Part shown: in pieces, positions 1 to 5,088 of the stretch
Layout of the letters: the number at the start of each line of letters is the position of its first letter
How positions within the stretch are numbered: the stretch's first letter is position 1
Assembly (NCBI GenBank): GCA_945918815.1
Contig: CAMEIU010000151.1
Span: 1-5,239, forward strand
Source: an uncultured Clostridia bacterium
GTDB lineage: Bacteria; Bacillota; Clostridia; Oscillospirales; Oscillospiraceae
Direction: 5' to 3'
Length of the DNA: 5,239 bases
Translations under genes and position numbers: made by a program
The notes under the pieces: generated by a model
Told to the model about the DNA's origin: nothing
The model's database searches: none
What the model saw: the letters and a program-made list of their open reading frames with translations, nothing else

Positions 1-50
<50 letters not shown>

Positions 51-85
51 ATATGAGGGTATCCGATGTTTATTATTAAGTTAAT

Positions 86-134
86 GAGGGGTGCGTAACC
101 GCTTCAACCGGGCTCCCAGCTGAGCTATACCCCC
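86..134 (-). pseudogene. tRNA-like fragment, middle copy (5' half of tRNA-Ala fused to unrelated sequence)
   Basis: On the minus strand from 134 this starts exactly like the tRNA-Ala (acceptor strand GGGGGTA, TA, D stem GCTC/GAGC with a shortened loop AGCTGG). It then runs into CCGGTTGAAGCGG, a three-base stem with the loop GTTGAAG, which faintly resembles a T arm lacking one base. Next comes TTACGCACCCCTC, whose CACCCC can pair with the start of the acceptor strand (six pairs, one of them G-U). A second partner, TACCCTC at 55-61, would close seven pairs (one G-U) around an 80-nt unit with no T arm. No anticodon arm is visible, so it is not a working tRNA. It could be a deletion remnant or a small structured RNA. 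Confidence 0.55.
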
Positions 135-202
135 ATGTGGATTTACTTTTGTTATGAAGTTTTGAGAAATACCGATTATACTAAGAAGTTGGAAACTTTC
201 GT

Positions 203-250
203 GGGGGGCATAAGACAAGTAGCTTGTGCTCCCAGCTGAGCTATACCCCC
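203..250 (-). pseudogene. tRNA-like fragment, right-hand copy; folds as a mini cloverleaf without T arm
   Basis: From position 250 on the minus strand, the tRNA-Ala acceptor strand GGGGGTA and D arm (stem GCTC/GAGC, loop AGCTGG) are followed directly by a perfect five-base hairpin, ACAAG-CTA-CTTGT. After a CTTA linker comes TGCCCCC, which pairs with all seven bases of the acceptor strand (one U-G pair). The result is a closed three-way junction of about 47 nt: acceptor-like helix, D arm and one short hairpin. A normal tRNA is about 73-76 nt, and here the anticodon loop, variable loop and T arm are absent. It lies about 38 nt downstream of the likely transcription start of the promoter at 295-322. 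The pairing is directly visible; that the RNA is stable or functional is inference. Confidence 0.5.
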
Positions 251-259
251 ATATTCGGT

Positions 260-289
260 TCGCTTCGGTTTTCTATGTCCCGGAAGCGA
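260..289 (-). promoter_or_regulatory. Stem-loop at the 5' end of the tRNA-region transcript
   Basis: TCGCTTC (minus strand, 289-283) and GAAGCGA (266-260) are perfect seven-base complements. Two more G-C pairs can stack inside after a single bulged C. The likely start point of the promoter at 295-322 falls at about 288, so this hairpin would sit at the very 5' end of the transcript, ten bases before the first tRNA-like copy. It may protect the 5' end or be a processed leader. No T tract follows it, so it is not a terminator. Confidence 0.5.
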
Positions 290-294
290 GATTT

Positions 295-361
295 ATTATA
301 ACACACATTTCAAAAAAAGCAAGTACTTTTTTCGATTTTTTATTTTTTTCTTTTTTTCTTT
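295..361 (-). promoter_or_regulatory. Strong sigma-A-type promoter with upstream A tracts, driving the tRNA region
   Basis: On the minus strand, a perfect -10 hexamer TATAAT (300-295) is preceded by TG at the extended -10 position (TGTTATAAT). A -35 box, TTGCTT (322-317), lies 16 bp further upstream. Just upstream of the -35, at 327-361, are four A tracts of 6-7 bases spaced about 8-9 bp apart, as expected of an UP element contacted by the RNA polymerase alpha subunits. Such elements are typical of rRNA and tRNA promoters. The start point should be near 288. All downstream sequence in the window is tRNA or tRNA-like, consistent with a stable-RNA promoter. Confidence 0.75.
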
Positions 362-365
362 CATC

Positions 366-380
366 AGGGCCTCATGCCCT
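366..380. other. Small inverted repeat between the A tracts and the REP-like pair
   Basis: AGGGC and GCCCT are separated by the five bases CTCAT. On the minus strand the hairpin is followed by GATGAAAG rather than T residues, so it is not a convincing terminator for the GH13 gene. On the plus strand it is followed by TTGCGGGC, also without a T tract. Confidence 0.3.
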
Positions 381-382
381 TT

Positions 383-460
383 GCGGGCGGCTGATAGCCG
401 CTCCTCCAGGATGGCCTGTGTTCGCCGCGGCAGCGGGCGGCCGCAAGGGCCGCCCCTACC
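383..460. repeat. Two tandem GC-rich palindromic units (REP-like)
   Basis: Two units begin with the identical GCGGGCGGC at 383 and 433, exactly 50 bp apart. Each closes with a matching arm: 387-392 pairs with 396-401 (6 bp, loop GAT), and 435-442 pairs with 448-455 (8 bp, loop GCAAG). The trailing sequences also align (CCGCTCCTCC against CCGCCCCTACC). They therefore look like diverged copies of one palindromic element in the same orientation. Position just after a stop codon in an intergenic region is typical of bacterial REP elements. The second hairpin, which the GH13 transcript would reach first, could stabilise its 3' end or slow polymerase, but no T tract follows it. That this is a genome-wide repeat family is inference. 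Confidence 0.65.
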
Positions 461-467
461 GCGTTTT

Positions 468-2300
468 TCACAATTTTTGCTCTTCCCGCATGGCACAGAA
501 GCCCATGGGGGGCAGGGCCGGGTCGCCGAGGAGGCAGGCTCCGGCGGGATGGGCGTCCCAGGGGGTCTGACCGGCGTTGCAGTAGAGGGTCACGGTCTCC
601 CCATCCAGCACGCGGCGGAAGGAGAAACGGCCGTCTCCGGCCTCCAGGACCTCCACGCGGCCCCGTTTCAGCGCCTCGCTGCCGGATTTCAGATGGGCCA
701 GGGCGCGGAAGTGGGCTTGCAGCCGCTTGTCCTCCTTGCCCCAGGGATAATACTGCCGGTTGAACGGGTCCCGGTAGCCGGTCATGCCGGCCTCGTCGCC
801 GTAATAGATGCAGGGGCAGCCGGGCAGGGTGAACTGCAAAAACGACGCCAGGCGGAGCCGCTTCTTGCCCAATGCCAGCTGGGCCCTGGTCATGGTCCGC
901 TTGGCCAGGTCCTCCCGGTCGCCGTCGGTGGGATCCACCAAAGCGGTCAGGGCCCGGGAGACGTCATGGCTGGAGAGCAGATTCAGATTGGTGTTGAGGA
1001 CTGCCGCCGGGTAGTTCTCCGACAGGGTCAGGACCGTCCACCGGAGATTCCGGCCGTCGTCCTCTCCCCTTGCATAGGCCAGGATGGCGTTGCGCCAGGG
1101 ATAGTTCATGACGCCGTCCAGCTGGGCCGCGGTGAAATATCTTCTCCGCACGCCGTAGGAGATCTTGCTGGAGGCGTCCTCCCAGACCTCGCCGATGAGA
1201 AGCGCCTTGGGATTGAGCTCCCGGATGCGGCGGCGCAGGGCCATGAGGAACTCGTCGGGCAGCTCGTCCACCACATCCAGCCGGAGGCCGTCGGCCCCCA
1301 GCCGCAGCCACTTGGCCACAATGCTGTCGTCACTGCCGAAGATATAGTCCATGAAGGTCGGGTCCATCTTATTGACGCAGGGCAGGGTTTTGAATCCCCA
1401 CCAGCTGGTGTACTCCGTGGGGAAGTTCTGGAACATATACCAGCTGCGGTAGGGCGACTCCGGGTCCGACAGGGCCCCGTGGCCGAAGATGTGCTTCTCG
1501 TCAAAGTAGACGCTGTTGCTGCCGGTGTGGGAGAACACGCCGTCGAGGATGATCTTCATGCCCCGCCTGTGGGCCTCCTGGCAGAGGTCGGCAAAATCCT
1601 CGTCGGTGCCCAGCATGGGATCCACGCGGCTGAAATCGCAGGTATCGTAGCGGTGGGTGGAGAAGGCCATAAAAATGGGGTTCAGGTACAGGGCCTCCAC
1701 GCCCAGCTTCTGGAGATAGGGCAGCTTGGCCTGGATTCCGGCCAGGTTGCCGCCGTAGAAGTCGTTGTTCAGGACCTCGCCCTGCTCGTTGGGCCGGAAG
1801 ACCGGCATGTCGCTGAGATTCTCATGGACCCAGTAGGGCTGCAGCTTCTCCGTGCAGTCGCAGCGGCCCACCTGATGGAACCGGTCCGGGAAGATCTGAT
1901 AGAACACCCGGCCCTCCAATTCCTCCGGCACGGGATAGTCCTGGGACACGCAGCTGAGCTGCCACTTGTCCCCGGCCTCCATGTTGGTGTCCTCTCCCTG
2001 CCGGAACAGCTTGAAGGTCTCGTTCCGGGTGACGATGCGGAAGTAGTAGAAGAACAGACCGTGGTCCTCCATGCGGAAGCGGACCAGATAATATTCGTAG
2101 GGCGGGGCCGTGCGGTCCAGGACGAACTCGATCTCCCGGTACAGGGCGCCGTTCTCCCGCTCCAGCACCAGGACCACCTGAGTGGTCTGGCAGCTGATGG
2201 GAATCGCCACGGTCATGGCGCAGGCCTCGCAGGGCTTCAGGACGCCAAAGGGCGTCTTGCAGGCCGGGTCCAGGCTGTTATACAGAATCCGAAGTCCCAT
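468..2300 (-). CDS. GH13 alpha-glucan hydrolase (amylopullulanase/neopullulanase-like), intracellular
   Basis: This complete 610-aa protein hydrolyses alpha-glucosidic bonds in maltodextrin or glycogen fragments. Residues 1 to about 120 form a beta-rich N-terminal domain, about 126-500 the (beta/alpha)8 barrel, and the rest a C-terminal beta domain. GH13 motifs are intact: DGVFSH at 253-258, GLRLDVVDE with the nucleophile Asp342, GEVWED with the acid/base Glu371, and SSHD with the stabilising Asp446. The family Asn of the first motif is Ser257. The LGTDEDF, DGVFSHTG and GEVWEDAS stretches resemble clostridial amylopullulanase-type enzymes. There is no signal peptide or membrane segment, so it is probably cytoplasmic. 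The ATG follows the glgP stop after one base and has only a weak GGA about nine bases upstream, which suggests translational coupling. Met29 has a better GAGG, but the N-terminal LYNS...PFG stretch looks family-like, so I keep the first ATG. Exact specificity (alpha-1,4 versus alpha-1,6) cannot be read from sequence. Confidence 0.93.
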   Translation of the reverse strand: MGLRILYNSLDPACKTPFGVLKPCEACAMTVAIPISCQTTQVVLVLERENGALYREIEFVLDRTAPPYEYYLVRFRMEDHGLFFYYFRIVTRNETFKLFRQGEDTNMEAGDKWQLSCVSQDYPVPEELEGRVFYQIFPDRFHQVGRCDCTEKLQPYWVHENLSDMPVFRPNEQGEVLNNDFYGGNLAGIQAKLPYLQKLGVEALYLNPIFMAFSTHRYDTCDFSRVDPMLGTDEDFADLCQEAHRRGMKIILDGVFSHTGSNSVYFDEKHIFGHGALSDPESPYRSWYMFQNFPTEYTSWWGFKTLPCVNKMDPTFMDYIFGSDDSIVAKWLRLGADGLRLDVVDELPDEFLMALRRRIRELNPKALLIGEVWEDASSKISYGVRRRYFTAAQLDGVMNYPWRNAILAYARGEDDGRNLRWTVLTLSENYPAAVLNTNLNLLSSHDVSRALTALVDPTDGDREDLAKRTMTRAQLALGKKRLRLASFLQFTLPGCPCIYYGDEAGMTGYRDPFNRQYYPWGKEDKRLQAHFRALAHLKSGSEALKRGRVEVLEAGDGRFSFRRVLDGETVTLYCNAGQTPWDAHPAGACLLGDPALPPMGFCAMREEQKL

Positions 2301-2301
2301 G

Positions 2302-4752
2302 TCACAGGTTCCAGATCCGATCGGCGTACTCTTCCACGGCCCGGTCGGCGGAGAAGATGCCTGCCTTGGCGATGTTGGTCAGAGACATGGCGGTGAAGGC
2401 GTGCCGGTCCGGGTAGGTGTCGGTCACGGCCTGCTGGGCACGGGCGTAGTCCTTGAAGTCGGCGATGGTCATGAAGCCGTCGGCCACGCCGAAGCGGTTG
2501 GTCAGGAGGCTGGCGACGATGTCGTCGAACCGCTGGCCCAGGACGCCGGAGGTCAGCATCTGCAAGACCCGCTCCAGCTCGGGGGTCAGGAACTCTCTGG
2601 GATTGTAGCCGCGGCGCCACAGGTTCTCCACCTCGTCGGCGGACATGCCGAAGAGGAACATGTTCTCGGGACCCACCTGCTGGCAGATTTCCACATTGGC
2701 GCCGTCCATGGTGCCCAGGGTCACCGCGCCGTTGAGCATCAGCTTCATGTTGCCGGTGCCGGAGGCCTCCTTACCGGCCACGGAGATCTGCTCTGAGATA
2801 TCGGCGGCGGGGATGATGATCTCGGCCAGGGAGACGCGGTAGTTCTGCAGGAAGACCACCTTCAGCTTGTTGCGGACCTGGGGATCGGAGTTGACCAGGT
2901 TGGACACGGCCACGATGAGGCTGATGATCTGCTTGGCCCGGATATAGCCCGCCGAGGCTTTCGCGCCGAAGACGAAGGTCCGGGGTGTGAAGTCCATGTT
3001 GGGATGGTCCTTGATCTGGTTGTAGAGGTAGAGGATGTGAAGCACGTTGAGCAGCTGCCGCTTGTACTCGTGGAGCCGCTTGATCTGGATGTCGAAGATG
3101 GAGTCGGGGCTGACGTTGATGCCGTTGGCCTGGGCGATATACTGGGACAGACGGACCTTGTTCTCCCGCTTGATCTGCTGCAGGGTCTCCAACACCGCCG
3201 TGTCGTTGCGGTAGGGCAGGAGCTTTTCCAGCTCGTTGGCGTCCCGGAGGAAGCCGTCGCCGATGAGCTCCTTCAGGAAGCCGGTGAGCTTCGGGTTGGA
3301 CTGGCAGAGCCAGCGGCGGTAGGCGATGCCGTTGGTCACGTTGGTGAAGCGGCCCTGATCCAGCACATAGTAGTCGTGGAAGATGCCGTTTTTCAGAATC
3401 TCCGTGTGGAGCTGGCTGACGCCGTTGATCGCGTGGCAGCAGGACAGGCACAGATTCGCCATGCGGACCTCGTGGTTGGCCACCACGGCCATGTAGTTGA
3501 GCTTGCCCCAGTCGTTGGGATAGGCCTGCTGCAATTCCTCCATCAGGCGGCGGTTGATCTCCAGGGTGATGGCGTAGATTCTCGGCAGCTGCTCCCGGAA
3601 CAGGTCCACATTCCACCGCTCCAAGGCCTCGGACATGACGGTGTGGTTGGTGTAGGACAGGGTGCGGCAGGTGATGTCCCAGGCTTCCTCCCAGGTGTAG
3701 TCGTGCTCGTCGATGAGCAGCCGCATGAGCTCCGGCACGCAGAGGGCCGGGTGGGTGTCGTTGATATGGATGGCCACCTTGTCCGGCAGGTTGCGGAAGG
3801 TGCGGTACTGCTTATAGTGGTCCTTCAGAATGCTCTGCAAGGAGGCGGACACCAGCAGGTACTGCTGCTGGAGGCGCAGCCGCTTGCCGCTGACATGGTC
3901 GTCGGCGGGATAGAGGACCTTGGAGATGGTCTGGGCCATGGTGTCCTGCTCCAGGGCGCGGACGTAGTCGCCGCGGGAGAAGGCCGCCATGTCGAAGTTG
4001 TGGGGCTGCTCGGCGCTCCACAATGTCAGCTTGTTGACCTTGTCGGTGCCGTAGCCGGAGATGTAGAGGTCGTGGGGCACGGCCATGACGGACTGATAGC
4101 CCACATGGGCCACCCGGAACCGGCCGTTGTCCATCCACTCCCGGGTCTCGCCGCCCAGGTGGATCTCCACGGCGTCGTCTTCCCGGGTCTTGAGCCACAC
4201 ATCGCCCATGTTCAGCCAGTCGTCGGGGAACTCCATCTGCCAGCCGTCCACGATCTTCTGCTTGAAGATGCCGAACTCATAGCGGATGGAGAAGCCGGTG
4301 GCGGGATAGTCCAGGCCGGTGAGGGAATCCATATAGCAGGAGGCCAGCCGTCCCAGGCCGCCGTTGCCCAGGCCCGCGTCGGGCTCCAGGGCGCAGAGCC
4401 GCTCGATGCTGAAGCCCAGGCCGTCCAGGACCTCGGTCATCTGGTCCAGCAGACCCATGTTGTAGAGGTTGTTGCGCAGGGAGGTGCCCACCAGGAATTC
4501 CATGGACATGTAGAACACCTGCTTGCGCTGCTCTTCCCGAATCTGCTTCTGGAAGGCCCGGCGGTTCTCGGCCAGCTCCTCCCGGATGAAGGAACAGACG
4601 GTCTTATAGGCCTGCTTCTCCGTGGCTTCCTCCAACGCGCAGCCGAAGGTCCGGTTGCAGACCTCCTGCAAGGCCTCCATGAGCTGCGCCTTTTCTCTCT
4701 TGTCCCCGCCGTTCACGGCCGCGGGGTTGACGGTTCTTTCTTTCTGGTTCAT
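2302..4752 (-). CDS. glgP: Glycogen/maltodextrin phosphorylase (GT35)
   Basis: This PLP-dependent cytoplasmic enzyme uses phosphate to release glucose-1-phosphate from non-reducing ends of alpha-1,4-glucans. The 816 aa match the usual bacterial length. Visible signatures include VFYMSMEFLVG (79-89), the GLGNGGLGRLAS loop (127-138), HINDTHPA (329-336), TNHTVMSEALERW (368-380), QIKRLHEYKRQLLN (556-569, phosphate/PLP site) and EASGTGNMK (662-670), with Lys670 as the PLP Schiff-base lysine. There is no long N-terminal extension of the eukaryotic phospho-regulated type. The start at 4752 follows GGAGG with a short four-base gap. Met25 (ATG at 4680-4678, AAGG eight bases upstream) is a possible alternative, and the open frame continues upstream to 5055 without signs of being coding. 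The GH13 gene follows after one base, and together they form a glucan-degradation operon from the promoter near 4950. I cannot separate glycogen from maltodextrin preference. Confidence 0.96.
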   Translation of the reverse strand: MNQKERTVNPAAVNGGDKREKAQLMEALQEVCNRTFGCALEEATEKQAYKTVCSFIREELAENRRAFQKQIREEQRKQVFYMSMEFLVGTSLRNNLYNMGLLDQMTEVLDGLGFSIERLCALEPDAGLGNGGLGRLASCYMDSLTGLDYPATGFSIRYEFGIFKQKIVDGWQMEFPDDWLNMGDVWLKTREDDAVEIHLGGETREWMDNGRFRVAHVGYQSVMAVPHDLYISGYGTDKVNKLTLWSAEQPHNFDMAAFSRGDYVRALEQDTMAQTISKVLYPADDHVSGKRLRLQQQYLLVSASLQSILKDHYKQYRTFRNLPDKVAIHINDTHPALCVPELMRLLIDEHDYTWEEAWDITCRTLSYTNHTVMSEALERWNVDLFREQLPRIYAITLEINRRLMEELQQAYPNDWGKLNYMAVVANHEVRMANLCLSCCHAINGVSQLHTEILKNGIFHDYYVLDQGRFTNVTNGIAYRRWLCQSNPKLTGFLKELIGDGFLRDANELEKLLPYRNDTAVLETLQQIKRENKVRLSQYIAQANGINVSPDSIFDIQIKRLHEYKRQLLNVLHILYLYNQIKDHPNMDFTPRTFVFGAKASAGYIRAKQIISLIVAVSNLVNSDPQVRNKLKVVFLQNYRVSLAEIIIPAADISEQISVAGKEASGTGNMKLMLNGAVTLGTMDGANVEICQQVGPENMFLFGMSADEVENLWRRGYNPREFLTPELERVLQMLTSGVLGQRFDDIVASLLTNRFGVADGFMTIADFKDYARAQQAVTDTYPDRHAFTAMSLTNIAKAGIFSADRAVEEYADRIWNL

Positions 4753-4756
4753 AGTA

Positions 4757-4768
4757 CCTCCAAAGGAG
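4757..4768 (-). promoter_or_regulatory. glgP ribosome binding site inside a small hairpin
   Basis: On the minus strand GGAGG (4761-4757) is a strong Shine-Dalgarno sequence, four bases before the ATG, which is closer than the usual five to nine. Immediately upstream, CTCC (4768-4765) can pair with GGAG across the loop TTT, with two more pairs possible after a mismatch. The site could thus be partly masked. The stem is short, so regulation is only a possibility. Confidence 0.5.
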
Positions 4769-4810
4769 TTATAAATTTCAAGGGGACGGGGCGCCGCCGC
4801 GGCAGCCCTC

Positions 4811-4837
4811 CGGCATAAAAAGCATACGCCGTTTTTT
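4811..4837 (+). terminator. Terminator-like hairpin on the plus strand, antisense to the glgP leader
   Basis: On the plus strand CGGCATA (4811-4817) pairs with TACGCCG (4825-4831) over a seven-base loop and is followed at once by TTTTTT (4832-4837). This is the shape of a rho-independent terminator, although the stem is only seven pairs with one G-U. No plus-strand gene lies upstream, so it would act on antisense transcripts crossing glgP. On the minus strand the same stem is preceded by A residues and would not terminate. Confidence 0.4.
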
Positions 4838-4935
4838 CTCTTGATAAACACGAAATCTCCCGGTCTTCCGCCGTTTTTGGAGCCGCCCGCCATTGAAAAA
4901 CAGCCGGCCTGCCTCCAAAGACAGCAGCCTTTAGA

Positions 4936-4965
4936 ATAATAACATATTTCTACAGAAAAAGGCAA
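4936..4965 (-). promoter_or_regulatory. Probable promoter of the glgP-GH13 operon
   Basis: On the minus strand TTGCCT (4965-4960) and TATTAT (4941-4936) are separated by 18 bp, and TG stands at the extended -10 position (TGTTATTAT). It is the best sigma-A-type match in the gap between the upstream gene and glgP, and the surrounding 40 bp are markedly AT-rich compared with the neighbouring genes. Transcription would start near 4929. I see no clear operator such as a CcpA site. Confidence 0.6.
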
Positions 4966-4995
4966 TGCTGAATCGGCGGAATATGCAGAAAAATA

Positions 4996-5018
4996 TGAAA
5001 GAATCGTCCCCCGGGGAC
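4996..5018 (-). terminator. Possible weak terminator of the upstream gene
   Basis: On the minus strand GTCCC (5018-5014) pairs with GGGAC (5010-5006) across three bases, and a T-rich stretch, GATTCTTTCATATTTTTC, follows. The stem is short and the T run is interrupted, so termination would be inefficient. The location, about 70 bp after the upstream stop codon and just before the glgP promoter, is appropriate. The rest of 5019-5088 holds another small inverted repeat, CCGCA/TGCGG (5068-5053), without T residues. Confidence 0.3.
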
Positions 5019-5088
5019 CGGGAACAGGCCAACGGAAGGATTGTTTTCCCCGCACCGCCCTGCGGCGATGCAGGAAGGCTTCTGCAAA

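Larger units (their letters stand above)
51..467. other. Gene-free stretch between the GH13 gene and tRNA-Ala
   Basis: These 417 bp contain no supportable protein gene. From right to left they hold the REP-like pair, a small inverted repeat, the A-tract-rich promoter, a 5' hairpin and two tRNA 5'-half copies. The left 300 bp are much richer in A/T than the flanking genes. Short open frames here are non-coding in character, one being a low-complexity run of Phe/Ser over the T tracts. No clear rho-independent terminator follows the GH13 stop, so read-through towards the tRNA region is possible. Confidence 0.7.
4753..4929 (-). promoter_or_regulatory. Long glgP leader with several inverted repeats
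   Basis: About 175 nt separate the likely transcription start from the glgP ATG. In transcript order the leader holds four structures. The first is a bulged six-base stem (4929-4924 with 4912-4906), followed five bases later by five T residues (4900-4896). The second is CGGCGTA/TATGCCG (4831-4811, seven pairs, loop TGCTTTT). The third is a GC-rich hairpin at 4808-4789 (seven pairs, one bulge). The last is the hairpin around the ribosome binding site. The nine bases CTTTGGAGG occur twice, at 4920-4912 and 4765-4757. I recognise no known riboswitch, and attenuation by the first stem is speculative. No gene is visible on the other strand. Confidence 0.4.

Noticed and set aside
311..349. Plus-strand terminator from AAAAAAG/CTTTTTT plus the following T runs
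   Set aside because: The stem is almost all A-T and no plus-strand gene precedes it. The same bases are better explained as the -35 box and A tracts of the minus-strand promoter.
366..455. Rho-independent terminator for the GH13 gene
   Set aside because: Several hairpins follow the stop codon, but none is followed by a T tract on the minus strand. The long T runs at 327-361 are on the plus strand and read as A tracts in the transcript.
226..570. A 114-codon plus-strand frame crossing the promoter and repeats
   Set aside because: It runs through T tracts (Phe/Ser runs), the REP-like palindromes and the 3' end of the GH13 gene, and has no credible ribosome binding site.
2214..2216. Met29 as the true start of the GH13 protein
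   Set aside because: It has a better spaced GAGG, but starting there would remove the LYNS...PFG segment that looks family-like, and the first ATG is ideally placed for coupling with glgP.
381..2396. A 671-codon open frame on the plus strand opposite the GH13 gene
   Set aside because: It lies antisense to a protein with all GH13 catalytic motifs. Its translation is rich in Gly, Ala, Val, His and Gln and has no family signature. Long antisense frames are expected where codons end mostly in G or C.
3004..4818. A 604-codon open frame on the plus strand opposite glgP
   Set aside because: It is a shadow of glgP: low-complexity, Val/Gly/His-rich and without motifs, while the opposite frame is an unmistakable phosphorylase.
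4753..5055. A 101-codon in-frame N-terminal extension of glgP, or a shorter one from the ATG at 4893
   Set aside because: The extension crosses the promoter and the AT-rich region, has no phosphorylase similarity, and no ribosome binding site at proper distance. A GGAGG sits directly before the ATG at 4752.
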